In this document: one piece after another, positions 9,297 through 20,077 of the stretch
Position numbering within the stretch: position 1 is the stretch's first letter
Layout of the letters: the number at the start of each line of letters is the position of its first letter
Assembly: GCA_956465555.1 (NCBI GenBank)
Contig: OY101119.1
Span: 2,342,629-2,406,628, forward strand
Length of the DNA: 64,000 bases
Direction: 5' to 3'
Origin: Nitzschia sp. pyKryTriq1
Lineage: Eukaryota; Bacillariophyta; Bacillariophyceae; Bacillariales; Bacillariaceae
Translations under genes and position numbers: made by a program
Notes under the pieces: model-generated
Seen by the model: the letters and a program-made list of their open reading frames with translations, nothing else
Database searches by the model: none
What the model was told of the DNA's origin: nothing

Positions 9297-12056
9297 TTAG
9301 TAGTAGGGAATGAAGAATCGTCGTTGGGCATCCTCGCCCCCATCTGGAAAATCGACATCGTTGGGAGGTCTTGTCGCTACCCTGGTAAGTAAGGGGATTC
9401 TGTTCGGGATCACAGATTGAGGCCGTCGAGGCGGCACCGCTTCTTCTTCGTCATCCGAGGAATCATCATCCTTACCGTTTATTTCGTTTTGCTTTCTCTT
9501 CGCTGCTGTCGCGTCCCATACAAAGCCAATATCGCTGAGCTTCAGTGCCATTTCGGGAGTCATTGCGGACTTGATTCCCTTGCGCAGTTGGCGGTAGTTC
9601 TCGCGTTGCGTTTTCACCCATTGCCCGAGATTATTGAAATCTGTAAATAGCTGAGGGACTATTGTATGCCCGAATTTCTCCTTGTATTGTAAGAGCTGTT
9701 GGAACCGTTCCTCCCACGTATGCTTCGGGAAATTCTTGGCAGGAGACCTGCCCACCTGAAACTCAAAACCCAATTCAGTCAAGATTTTAAGTTTTTCTTC
9801 GGACATTGAATTCTTCTTTCCTTTCTTGAGTAACCGGTACTGATCTCGGCAATGCGCAACAAACGCTCCAAGCCCAGGTTGATTGGTTGGAATGCGAAGG
9901 TGGCCATTCTTTGCTTTGTATTCTCGCAGCTCCACCACTCGTTCCTCAAAATTCTTGTAGCCATCCTTCTTTTGGCGAAAGACAAACCCGATTTCATGGA
10001 GCTTCTGCAGCCGTCTAGCATTTAGAAACGCAGATTCACCTTTGCGTTCAATCGTCCGGTAGTATCTGCGTTGAGCCAAGACCCACTTAACCAGTGAATC
10101 CGTATAATCGCTGGTGGAAATGAGACAATCGCCATTTTCTTCCTTGTAGGCCTTGAGCTTCGTATACATTTCATCCCACTTGCGATCTTCTTCTTCCTCA
10201 TTGACCGGACTTCGAATATTTCCAGCAAAGAATCCAAGGTCCTTGAGCTGCCGCGCCTGCTCTGCCGTTAGCTTGACGCCTTGCTTGCCCTCTTCCAGCC
10301 GCTGCAGCTGACCCTTGACCTTTTTGGCCCATTTCGATAATTTATGCGTTGCCGGTATCTCACGTGTGCCGTTCTCTTGCAGGTAAGCTTTGAGCTGCTC
10401 CAGATTCTCTGCAAATGTGACATACTGTGGCTTGTATCCTATGTCTGCCATGAACTTGATCTTTTCCTCTGTCATACTTGAACGTATTCCTTCACGGAGG
10501 TTAGCATACTGTTGATTTTGTTCTTTCAACCATTGCGAGAGCTCCTCCTTGGCTTTATTTTCCTCACTCATTTCTTGTCCATTCGGTGTGTTAGGAACCA
10601 CAACTTCAAAGCTACTGGTCGCCTGATGATAGTCTTTCAAGCGTTCCAGCATTTCAAGCCACTTTGGATGTGGCTTTCGTAAGCGCAGCCTCTGATGTTG
10701 GTCCGTACCGGTACTAGTCGATGGTGGTGTTGATGATGAGTCACCCTGCTCAAAGGGAAACTTGAGTGATTGAAGCCTCCTTATCTTAGCATCGGTCAAA
10801 TATTTGTTTCGAACCACAGTTTTACCAGAGGCTTTTCCGTCCTTGATATTTTTGTAGGTCTCTTGTTGTGCTTGAATCCACTTGCATAGTTTGATTTCAT
10901 CTTGGTTGGAAGTGTTGGCGGGGACGTTAAAATTACCGTGCTTCTTTCGATACGCAATGGCCTGGCCGTACATATTTTCCCAGTTCAGTTGTGTGGCTTT
11001 CTTTTCCGTCTTTTGTTTCTTCGAGGGTGCTGGACCTGCTGTAGCTGCTGCTGCTGCCGTTGTCGTTGTTGTCTTGGAAGACTTGTTTTCACGAGTCGTC
11101 GTCGCCGTTGTTGCTGTTGGTACTTGAAAGTCAAAACCCAAGTCGGTCAAGCGTTTGACCTTGATGGACTCGGTTCGTTCTTCGGGGGAAAGATGCTTGT
11201 ATCCACTTTTGTGATTCTCGCACCAGACCCAAAAGTCGTCCAGGGCAAAAGTATCTTGGTATCCTTCCTTTTCCCACGTCTCTCGAACCTTGTCCCTGTC
11301 TAGTAGCTTGATGGTGCTGTTGTCGTTGTTGTTGTTGTTGTGGCGTTTCTTGCAGGCGTGCAAGAAAAAGAAAATTCGCCACCATTGATCGGCCGGTGGA
11401 TCTTCGTCGTAACCTTCCTTGATCCAGCAGCTCTGTGAGTTGTTGTTGCTGCTGGGCAGAGCAGCCTCTGCCTCAGAATTCTGTGCCGCGGCAGTGGCAG
11501 CAGCAGTACTGGTACTACTTGAAGAAGCGCCGTCCACGTGAATGTTTCGACTGCCAAACGCGTCAGCATACTTTTGAGCAAGTTCCGGCGATTGAATTCC
11601 TAGATACGTCTCGGCGTGGTCCGAGGTATCAAAGCAAGCGTATGCAATACAGGTACTTGTACTATCCCTATTCTCCCCCTCCGCCACCACCACATGAGGT
11701 CGACAATCTTTCCAATTAAGAAAAATGGCAGTTCGCACCGCATTGTTGGCACCCCGTTTCACAGCAAAATAGGTTCGTTTTTGTCTTGTGCTTCTTCGTT
11801 GTTGTTCGGAAGTTGTATCATCGTGGCTGATGGCTGCTGGCTTTTGATTACTATCGGATACAGCATCCCTGTGTGATGGTTGCCGTTTGTTGCTATTTTT
11901 GCTGGACGACGATGACGAACTCTTGTCCGTAACAGACGAAGCATCGTCCGTGCAAACAGGAGCAGCAGCAGCAGCCGCCGCCGCTGCTGCTGCTGCAGCC
12001 ACCAGAGTGGCAGTGGCTCTGGATGCGTTCATACTACTGTCGTCTGTCGCGTCCAC
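9297..12056 (-). CDS. Helicase-associated-domain repeat protein with RNase H1-N-like domain
   Basis: Single exon, 919 aa. After a poly-Ala run (about 19-32) and a low-complexity segment comes a stretch (about 95-155) reading YFAVKRG, FLNWKDCRPHV, CFDTSDHAETYLG, resembling the RNase H1 N-terminal RNA/DNA-hybrid-binding fold. Then six clear, plus one partial, helicase-associated (HA) units of about 65-80 aa follow, e.g. WDEMYTKLKAYKEENGDC, LVKWVLAQRRYY, LHEIGFVF and WEERFQQLLQYKEKFGHTIV, LGQWVKTQRENYRQL, LSDIGFVWD. HA units are three-helix modules abundant in diatom proteins and usually assigned DNA binding. No helicase motor or catalytic residues are present. A nucleic-acid-binding, possibly regulatory, nuclear role is inferred. 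Diverges from the phytochelatin-synthase-like gene. Confidence 0.8.
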   Translation of the reverse strand: MDATDDSSMNASRATATLVAAAAAAAAAAAAAPVCTDDASSVTDKSSSSSSSKNSNKRQPSHRDAVSDSNQKPAAISHDDTTSEQQRRSTRQKRTYFAVKRGANNAVRTAIFLNWKDCRPHVVVAEGENRDSTSTCIAYACFDTSDHAETYLGIQSPELAQKYADAFGSRNIHVDGASSSSTSTAAATAAAQNSEAEAALPSSNNNSQSCWIKEGYDEDPPADQWWRIFFFLHACKKRHNNNNNDNSTIKLLDRDKVRETWEKEGYQDTFALDDFWVWCENHKSGYKHLSPEERTESIKVKRLTDLGFDFQVPTATTATTTRENKSSKTTTTTAAAAATAGPAPSKKQKTEKKATQLNWENMYGQAIAYRKKHGNFNVPANTSNQDEIKLCKWIQAQQETYKNIKDGKASGKTVVRNKYLTDAKIRRLQSLKFPFEQGDSSSTPPSTSTGTDQHQRLRLRKPHPKWLEMLERLKDYHQATSSFEVVVPNTPNGQEMSEENKAKEELSQWLKEQNQQYANLREGIRSSMTEEKIKFMADIGYKPQYVTFAENLEQLKAYLQENGTREIPATHKLSKWAKKVKGQLQRLEEGKQGVKLTAEQARQLKDLGFFAGNIRSPVNEEEEDRKWDEMYTKLKAYKEENGDCLISTSDYTDSLVKWVLAQRRYYRTIERKGESAFLNARRLQKLHEIGFVFRQKKDGYKNFEERVVELREYKAKNGHLRIPTNQPGLGAFVAHCRDQYRLLKKGKKNSMSEEKLKILTELGFEFQVGRSPAKNFPKHTWEERFQQLLQYKEKFGHTIVPQLFTDFNNLGQWVKTQRENYRQLRKGIKSAMTPEMALKLSDIGFVWDATAAKRKQNEINGKDDDSSDDEEEAVPPRRPQSVIPNRIPLLTRVATRPPNDVDFPDGGEDAQRRFFIPYY
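11965..12000. repeat. GCA/GCC triplet run coding poly-Ala
   Basis: Imperfect GCN triplet tract that encodes the N-terminal poly-alanine of the HA-repeat protein on the minus strand. Length variation between alleles is likely for such a tract. Confidence 0.6.
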
Positions 12057-12688
12057 GATGGTAGTCTACGGTACTGTCTGTACTTGCCTCTCTACTCTCT
12101 GTAGCTATAGAGAGAGAAAGTAACAAGGTGTTTGAAAACAATAATGAATGAATGATGATGTGCAAGATACCATCAATTGGCAGCCTCCGATGCGATGATG
12201 AATGGCCGAGCAGGCGCGTGGTCTGATGGTGATGGGTCGGGTTCCAGTTCTCTGTAAGCCTTGCGGTAAAAACTGTTCCGATGAAAACTCTTGTCGGTTG
12301 GGGGAGGGCAAGCCGTTGCTTTCGCTGTCGAGTGGCTTAGCCGGAATCATCAGGAAGCGGAGTGTCTTGTTTTCTCAACGTATTTTCGGGGGACCTACCT
12401 GCGGTTTTGCCTTACGTAACATCTGCGTAGGAATTAGTACTGACCTCCGTAAGAGGTCTCACTCATGCGAGCTATTGCGAATGAGTAAAAGATTCATTCT
12501 TCATTCTTCGAGATCTTTCATTTTGGACACAACACGAAGATCGGCACCATCTTTCTTGATGAATCATAAATTACATCGAGGAGTATCCCCTTCGTCACTC
12601 GTGCTCCACTCCCTTCCTCCTCATCTACTCTCTTTAAAACTGCCTGGTTTGTTCCGGATAGACATCATAACATAATATCATCATCATA
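12057..12688. other. Shared upstream region, HA-repeat and PCS-like genes
   Basis: About 630 bp between divergent starts. A 157-aa plus-strand frame (12202..12675) crosses most of it but shows no domain, biased composition and no homologous look. It runs to 14 bp before the next ATG, so it is more likely upstream non-coding DNA. Confidence 0.4.
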
Positions 12689-13939
12689 ATGAGTGGCACA
12701 TCGGAAACATCGTTGTTGTTGTTGTGTGGTGGCAACAACAGCTCAGCTGACGAGGTGAACATGGCGCGAAATACTAGTACCAATAGATCGACGGATACCA
12801 AGATCCTATGGAACAACTACCACGCCAAACAATTCGCCCTTGTCTTGCTGGGCTGTGTGGCTCTGATGGGGGTGGGATGGAAAAGTCGCACACCAGGTCC
12901 AGACGAGGCTCCTCCAAGGAGAAGCAAGATCATCCCTACGAGTACCGGTGGGAACAACTTGCAGGAGGAGGATCCGGTATCGTTTGATCGAGTCTATCAT
13001 GCTTGGGAATCAGACTTGTACAAGCGAAACCAACTGGTACTAGTTCCATTGGTGGGAAGTTACCAGTATTCCCACGAAACAATCTACGACGATGATGCAT
13101 CGCACAAGACATTCTACGATGATGATATTACATTCTTCGATGATGATAAGGTGGAGGATGGGGAGCTCATTTACTTGAACCACTCCAAGGCCTTTGACAT
13201 GCTTCGCTCGGCCAAGCAGCCGGGTTTAACCCAGGATTTTTACTACTATCAACAAGGCTGGGATGCCCAAGTCAATCAAGCGTTTTGTGCCGTGGCCAGT
13301 TCCATGGCGGCCATGAATTCCTTGCGGGGCAAAATCACATTACCTCAAGATCCTGTTTACGTCCCATTTCTGTGGGCGACCCAGTTGACACTTATTCAAA
13401 ACCAGTGCGTGAAGGAAAATCTGTACGATATTGACAAGATGGAACATCGCTTTTGGGGCCTCGGATTGGAAATGGCAGCGACTCTTCTCAACTGTCAGTT
13501 GCAAGACCAAGGATACAAGGCGACTCCCTACTCGGTGGACCCCTCCATTGTCACTGCCAACGAAATTCGTTCTATTTTCATCCATGCCCTCAAAGATGAG
13601 AACACGAGAATCTTGATTAACTATGATCGGGGTGGAATTACACAAGGACCCATGGGTCATGGTCATTTTAGTCCGATTGGAGCATACAACTATGAGAAGG
13701 ATGCCTTTCTGATCATGGATGTGGCCAAATACAAGTATCCTCCCGTCTGGGCTCCCATATCCAAATTGATGGGAGGCATTGGTAGTTTGGACTTTTGTGC
13801 TTCCTTCACCTATCCGGAACATCCCTTTGATGTCTCCTACCCTTCGGGTGAGATTGCCAAAACACTTGGATGTCAATCCAGTTACAGGGGATACATTCTG
13901 ATTACCAAAGACGACAGTAACAGTGCGACAGAAGACTAG
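12689..13939 (+). CDS. Membrane-anchored phytochelatin-synthase-like protein
   Basis: Single exon, 416 aa. The catalytic region of the peptidase C83/phytochelatin synthase family is seen: NQAFCAVASSMAAMNSL (nucleophile Cys about 200), MGHGHFSPIGAYN (His about 325) and LIMDVAKYKYPPVW (Asp about 344). Known enzymes transfer gamma-Glu-Cys between glutathione molecules to make metal-chelating peptides, or hydrolyse glutathione conjugates. This copy differs from plant enzymes by an N-terminal signal-anchor (about 49-66, FALVLLGCVALMGVGW), an acidic YDDDASHKTFYDDDITFFDDD linker segment and no Cys-rich C-terminal domain. It is predicted to be type II, with its catalytic part in the secretory/vacuolar lumen or outside. 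Whether it is a synthase or a gamma-Glu-Cys peptidase cannot be decided from sequence. Confidence 0.8.
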   Translation: MSGTSETSLLLLCGGNNSSADEVNMARNTSTNRSTDTKILWNNYHAKQFALVLLGCVALMGVGWKSRTPGPDEAPPRRSKIIPTSTGGNNLQEEDPVSFDRVYHAWESDLYKRNQLVLVPLVGSYQYSHETIYDDDASHKTFYDDDITFFDDDKVEDGELIYLNHSKAFDMLRSAKQPGLTQDFYYYQQGWDAQVNQAFCAVASSMAAMNSLRGKITLPQDPVYVPFLWATQLTLIQNQCVKENLYDIDKMEHRFWGLGLEMAATLLNCQLQDQGYKATPYSVDPSIVTANEIRSIFIHALKDENTRILINYDRGGITQGPMGHGHFSPIGAYNYEKDAFLIMDVAKYKYPPVWAPISKLMGGIGSLDFCASFTYPEHPFDVSYPSGEIAKTLGCQSSYRGYILITKDDSNSATED

Positions 13940-14033
13940 AAGAGTATACGGACTAGGGTTGAATCCCGTTCCTACACAACGATCTTGGTCCCCTGTTGCT
14001 ACAGTGACAGTGCCAAACCTATAGTATTACGTT

Positions 14034-16354
14034 TTACGCGTAAATTAGAGCTTTTCCAGCATTTGACCCCTCAGAAGAATGGTCCAAAGGAGACCCCACA
14101 GCCAGAGTATTCCCATTTCCTGACATAGCCACGGACGTTCCGTATTGATCCCCTACAGCTCCACTCAACAAACTGGTCGCTTCCCAAACGCCACTATTCG
14201 TGTTGAAATCATAGACAACGACAGTGCTGGTCAAAGAAGATCCTACCATGACTCGCCGACCTGTATCAGCAATAGCAATCGATGAACCACCCATCAGCTC
14301 ACCGCCCATCATTTCCCAATCTTGGATTTCATCATTCCAACGATATACTCGCGCCGATCCCGGTATAGGCGTCGTCACGGCAAAGTAATTGCCATCGTCC
14401 GTCAAGGCTAGATCGGAGGGCCCCCACAAAAAGGTAGGAGAGCTGCCCTTGGGCGCCCACTCGACACCATTCCATTGGTAAGCTTGAACCGTGACAGCTG
14501 GAAGGGCGAGGGTCCAATCCCCCACGACAAAGACGGATCCTGATAGAACCAATGATAAGGAATGAAAAGGAGCCGTAGTCGAGGACGCGATCAGGATCAC
14601 GGCATCGCCTTGTGGTGTCCATAGGGTTCCGGTCCATTGCCATACTTGAATGATGGCATTCCTTCCTCCATTGACGAGACTCGCAAAGGCAAGTGTATTG
14701 CCATCGGACGATAGGGATACAATCGGTGAGGTATTTTCGGCAATCAGCCATTGGATACTCGATTGTCCTTGAGGGATCCATTCCTCAGTAGCAGTATCAT
14801 AAATAACGACTCGTACCGAAGCCTCTGACGCCATGGCCAAAAGGGGCGCACCCTCCACTACCACCATATCGATACTGGTAGCCGGTTCCCCCTCCACACT
14901 TGCCAATGAAGGAAACATTTGCCAGTCGGGGGATGACGACGACGAGGGGGTATAGTAGACTTGGACACTTCCTAATCCATCTAATGCAGCCATGAAGGTT
15001 CCCGCTGGGTCCATGACCACACTGGTTCCCAGCCGAGATCCTGCACTGGCACCTGAAAAGGTTGCTTCGGGAGTAAAATTGACAGTCACGGGTGCCAGAG
15101 TCGTCATCGTCGTCGGGATGGAAGTGGAGGAACCATCATCTTTTGTGGGTGATCGGGATGGTCGCAGCGTTGGAGTAGTGGTAGTCCTAGGAGTTGGAAC
15201 CGTTGGGAGAGCTGGTGCCGTAGAAGTAGTAGGAGAGGGTGTAATGAGGACTCCTGGACCTCCCAAATCCTTGTCGTTTTGGGCATCTGGAATGAGCAGA
15301 ATGGACAAGAACAAAACAAACACCACTACACAACACACAATCAGTCGAGTCAATCGTCGGGCAGGCGAGGTGGATTCCACCGACCTCGCATCCTCATCCT
15401 TTTCGGTGCCGGCGGTTTCGTCGCCCTCTTTCTTCGAATGATGATGGTGATGATGCTTGAGAGATGTGGCAGTCAGGTCGGGAATATGAATGATCGGTGG
15501 CATTTCCCAAGGTTCTACAGACTGTGGTTGCGGTTGTCGTTGGGGCGAAGGAGGCAAGGTTTCAAACCCAACAATTCGTCGTCGCGACTGGGGTACGGCA
15601 GAAGCACTAGTTTTAGTAGCAGCAGCAAATTCTTCTGGTTGGACTTCTTCCTTTTCCTCTCCTCCTTATTATTATTCTTTGGCTGTTTCATAAGTTGCCC
15701 AGCAAAGAGATCTTCCAGAGAAATATCATCGGGTATTGCCGTGGGCGACGCCGCCTGAGAACTACTTTGATCATCTGTAAATACTAAGTGATGTGCTTCT
15801 CCTCTATCTCCATCTCCAGTACCAAAGCTATTCGAAGCCTGCACCGTAAGCGCTGATGCCGAGATGGGTTCGTCGTCTTGTGGTCGTTGTTCTTGTTCTT
15901 GTTGTTGCCGTTGCGTGCTGCTTGGATTGGAAACTGGCAATGTCGTCGTTGATTCTCGAAGGCGTTCGTACTTTCCTTCTTCTGCTGCTGCTTCGTCTAT
16001 TTCTGTGGCTGCTGCTCCTACGGCTGTGACTTGAATATCGAGTAATCGCTCCGATATCGAATTGACTGTGTTTCGTAAGGATCCCACGTGGGACAAGGAT
16101 GGTGTCGTAGTCGTAGTCGTAGTGGTCACTACTTTGATCGGTATTTCATCGGGAAGAGGAGGCATGGCTGCTACTGCTGCTGCTCCTGGTTCCATTTCCA
16201 TTTCGTCCAGGTCCATCAGTCCTGCCGACGACGACGACAAGGCCGAAGGCGATACCGCACCCACCAATTCGGGAGGCAGTGGACTCAATGGCGTTGGTGT
16301 CGTCGGTGCGTCGGGAGGTTCGGAGCCACACAGAGCGCAGCAGTTGATGGAAGA

Positions 16355-16387
<33 letters not shown>

Positions 16388-16555
16388 GGGATTTTGATAT
16401 TCGCAGGTGGAACAGACCCAAAAAGAATCACCATCAGTCTTATTTCTACTTTGGGGGGAACTAGGCTCGGAAGACGGTGGTGCTGATGGTGGAGCTGCTG
16501 GTCGTGGGAGGGTCTCGTCGGTCGGAGGATCGGCATGATCGTGCTCGGACGGCAT
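14034..16555 (-). pseudogene. RanBP2-finger / TM / propeller-like protein in two frames
   Basis: Two same-strand frames belong together. The first (16555 to 15515) encodes a RanBP2-type zinc finger (FWVCSTCEYQNP, then CCALCGSEPP, separated by poly-Gln) and an acidic linker ending SLEDLFAGQLMKQPKNNN. The second (sense from about 15680, formal Met at 15557, to 14034) continues EEVQPEEFAAATKTSASAV, a signal-anchor LIVCCVVVFVLFLSILLI, a Thr/Pro-rich stalk and about 370 aa of short repeats (DGLGSVQVYY, SSDGNTLAFAS, GNGNTLAVGSPL) like FG-GAP/WD-type propellers. The intact relative at 35030..38098 has the same order in one frame, so a single gene is expected. I see no strong GT..AG intron near the shift at the AATAATAATAAGGAGGAG tract; a weak donor at GTATTT (about 15781) cannot be excluded. 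It may be a genuine frameshift, a sequencing error or an unusual intron. Confidence 0.6.
16335..16386. repeat. CTG/CAG triplet tract
   Basis: Run of CTG triplets (about nine in a row at 16360..16386) encoding poly-Gln between the cysteine pairs of the zinc finger on the minus strand, an unusual place for an expandable tract. Confidence 0.7.
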
Positions 16556-17340
16556 ATTATTATTATTATTATTATATTTGTTGTTGCTGCTGCTGTTGGA
16601 ATGGTCGATAGAGGGTGGATATTATTGAATACGACAAGAACAACCAGTCTATATGGACGCCGGCCTTCCGAGTAGACTATTGAGTGGATGACTATTACTC
16701 TGTCTTGCTGTTTTTTTGGATTGTCGCCTTCTCAAATTTTGCGATGCCGTAGACTAGAGAGTGCGCCGGAAATCAATCATGCAGAAGCAAGAAGTTCAAA
16801 GTCTGGTTGGAGATGAACGTTTCTTGCCGAGATAGAGAAGAGGGGCGCGTGCGCTGGCACGCTTGCGACACATATGATTATGGCCCAATAGGATCAAATC
16901 TGTGAATTCAGTTTCATCGGAAATGTAGATAAGATCTAACTCCTAAGTAACACTAATAATTCGTATTGAAGTCGAATGGATCGGAAGATATAGCGCCGAC
17001 TGTTTCGCAGGGACCTACCGGTATGTACTTGTACTGTACCTGTACCTGTACCTGTACCTGGTACCTGTACCAGGTACTCACTCGTACGAGTACTCGTACT
17101 GCAGGGCAGGCGGGAAGGATCGGAAGATCTACTAGTAGTAGACTAGACTCACTCTAGTAGAGAGAGGGCCTACTTCGCTCGCGAAAGCTCGACGCAGTCG
17201 TCGCTAGTAGGATGACTTTAATTGATTGGAAGAATGTCTCTAGTAAAATAGGCTAGTCGCTTTGTATATGGTAAAGACTGCATATCAGTCTTTAGAAGTC
17301 GACGAGGACCGGATCGTCCAAGAGTTTCTCGAACACACTC
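16556..17340. other. Intergenic with TTA run, GTAC repeat and TAG palindromes
   Basis: Upstream of the RanBP2-finger gene and downstream of the kelch gene. It contains a TTA microsatellite (16556..16575), a GTACCT-period repeat (17023..17103) and an ACTAGTAGTAGACTAG-type palindrome patch (17128..17165). No gene recognised. Confidence 0.6.
17023..17103. repeat. GTAC-period repeat (GTACCT units)
   Basis: Five successive GTACCT units followed by GGTACC, ACCAGGTAC and TCGTACGAGTACTCGTAC. It is the most regular example of the GTAC-plus-two-bases repeat in the window. Confidence 0.85.
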
Positions 17341-20077
17341 CTACTCCTCCTCGGAAATGGTCAAGATGAAATAACCTTTGTTGCTGTTGGATGACGAGGA
17401 GACGACGACGCCTTGGGAAGAGGATCTTCCATGAACATAGATCCAATATTTCATGCCCACCTCGGATTGCCTACACGTACAGTCAGAAGTAGAAAAAGAC
17501 AATAGTGAAAGTGGAAGAAAAGACAAGCGAAGAAGATGTGTAAGGTTGATTGAAAAATTGATCGATTCGAACGAATCAGCCCAAACATGAACAGTACAGT
17601 ACTGTCGCATCTATGTGCCTACGCGAGAGAATACCGACTTTTTTCTATACCGGTACGTACCAACGAACCCGACTTTTTCGACTGGTCAGAGTGCCACAGT
17701 CGACACTGTTATCATTGCCTTGGATGCACTCGAGACTACGTCCACCACCCTTACCCATGGTGCACTCCTCTCCAGTAAAGATATGGAGTTGGGTATCATA
17801 GTCGGTCCGATCATCACAGGTATCGGCTACCATCACTTTGCCGGTTCCAAACATGAAGTACCAGATACCTGGCACTGACGACCCACCGTACGAAGATTCA
17901 CCGCAAGTGGTGGGTGCTCCTCCTTTTTGATTGAAAAAGTCGTCATCCACACTGGCAAAGGTGGTGGAACCATCGAGGATACTGCCAGGGGACAATGGCC
18001 CTTGCGCATGCGCACACTGATCATTGGGAGGTTCGCGGACTTGGACGGATACTTGATAGTTTCCAACGGGGTCATCGATGTAACCGTGTACCAGCAAAAA
18101 GTAAGTCTGACCCAGCGCGGCATTCCAGCTAACGAGAGCTTTGTTACCACAAGAATCATCGTTGGCAGCCACACATTCCAAATTGTCGCAGGACGACCCT
18201 TGATAGACACTCAACTGGATATCGTAGTTGGAGTACTCGCCGCAGGTTTCTGCGGTCATGACACCATCCTGTGTCAAACCAACGACTTGGAACCATACTC
18301 CGGGTTGGTCTACCCCGATGCCAGAACAAGCAGGAGCATTGGTATCCACCGTCGCACCCATTGTCGTCCCAAACGCGCGAGCAAGGCGTTTGAGACCGGC
18401 CGGGACGACCTCTAGCTCCACAGCATTCTCGCATCGATCATTGCCTTGGGTGAGTGCTACTCCACCCGTGGGTAGAAGACCAGTCGGTGCACTGGTCGGC
18501 GGTGCCGTGTCTAGCACACGGTCTTTTGCTTGGTCATACAGTGTCCGATACGCAATGACGTTGTCCGTGGCTGGAAGACAGTCACAACTACTGTCATAAG
18601 GCAACTGACCACCAAACGTATAAATGGTTTCCGTGGATTGGATTGCAATCGAGGCAAATCGGGAGTGAGGAGTGTCCAGACGAGACATTGACGATGATTC
18701 CACCCACGTTGCTGCGGATCTTCCCAAGACTTGCACAGTATCCAGTGTAAGCAACGCGGTTGCCAAATCGGGATGGCTCACCGACCGGCAAGAGCTTGTT
18801 GTCCCATGTTCTCCTCCCAAGATCAATAGGATACCATTGATATCCACCATGCCACCATTCCCTCGTGGCTGCGTCAAGGAGGGAAGGGAGGTCCACATGC
18901 CAGTGGCAAACTCATACTGTTCCACCACATTGGAAGGCTCGCACACTGTCCCACCATTGGTGTTTGCGTGATAGCCACCTGCAATAAAGGCATACTCAGA
19001 TGTTTGGGCGACCACCACGTCGCCTCTGGCCACCGTGAGGCTCTGCACATCTTCAATAACATTCGTCTCGGTATCGATGCGATACACCGCATTCTTCTCA
19101 TCATAATCCTGCGTGTAGCCTCCAGCAATGTAGATAAATTTCTTGTGCACGAAAGTGGCATGATCTGATGTCTGAAACAAGTTCGGGATTGTCAAGGAGG
19201 TCCAGAAATCTGCGCCAATGTCGTAAACCTACTCGAAAAGAGAAACGGGCTCTGATGTGAGAATGGTCTCGTGGTATAGAACTCTTAACCAATCAAAGGA
19301 AGTTTGTAGTGGTTTGGCCGACTAAGCAAACACTTACATCGACAGTATCCATGAGAGTATCATTGATATCACGGCCTCCCAACAACCAAATTCTGCCATT
19401 CATGGCGGCACTGGTATGGCGATACCTCGGGCGCGGCAAATCCGCTAGGCTTTGGTACACGCCCCTGCCATAGTCAATCAAAGGATCAAAGGAGTAAAAA
19501 CTGCCCGAAAGACTCGAGCAACGGTAGGATCCAGTATGGATAGTGTGGTTCCATTGAGTACTCTGAACCGAGCCGTCGCATCCACCCGAAATGTAAACTT
19601 TGCCCAGGTATAAAGTTGCGGCATGTTCCGACAATGGCTTTGGCAATGCTGCCGGACTCAAGAAGATGGCATCTCTTTTCGCAACCCCCTTCAATGCAAG
19701 CCTTCCTGCAGATCCACCCTGCAAAAAATTTCATTCAGAGCCAGAACAACACAACGCGCGTGAGCTTCCGCAGAGTGTCGGGATTACAAATATGGACTCG
19801 TGATGAACAAAACCAGCAAACAACATGATCTTACCCTGCCTCCATTCAAACGACCACGCAAATCCCGACGAGGCTTTTTGTCGTCCAGGAAAGGAGGATC
19901 ACTTCCACGCGGCCGACCATGACCAGTATCACAAAGCACCAAGAAAAGAAACCAGAACATCATGATGGAACTACGATTGTTGGAATCCACCATCGCAGGC
20001 AACTCGGAATAATTGTGATTGTCAGGATGTACTTGTCCTTCCCCTTCCAGGCGGATTGCCGCCAAAGACCATACCAC
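17341..20077 (-). CDS. Secreted kelch-repeat protein with prepeptidase-like domains
   Basis: Four exons: 19835..20077, 19338..19718, 17661..19228, 17341..17470; introns begin GTAAGA, GTAAGT and GTACGT. Total 2322 nt is exactly in frame, 773 aa. A hydrophobic leader (MMFWFLFLVLCDTG) gives entry to the secretory path; true start may be 20077, 19993 or 19963. Six kelch blades follow, each with a GG pair (VYISGGCDG, IWLLGGRDI, IYIAGGYTQ, AFIAGGYHA, LLILGGEHG, IYTFGGQLP), one of them completed only after the second join (DTVDVYDIGADFWTSL). The C-terminal half has two copies of a Cys-containing prepeptidase (PPC-like) beta domain: NDRCENA, DQPGVWFQVVG, YDIQLSVYQGSSC, TYFLLVHG; then NDQCAHA, VPGIWYFMFG, YDTQLHIFTGEEC, KYWIYVHG. 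An extracellular binding or adhesion role is inferred; no enzyme site seen. Confidence 0.85.

Noticed and set aside
12202-12675. 157-aa plus frame before the phytochelatin-synthase-like gene
   Set aside because: No recognisable domain and it occupies the likely promoter of both flanking genes.
13948-13972. AGGGTTGAATCCCG resembling a tRNA T-arm
   Set aside because: No D-arm, anticodon arm or acceptor pairing can be built around it and it abuts a coding stop.
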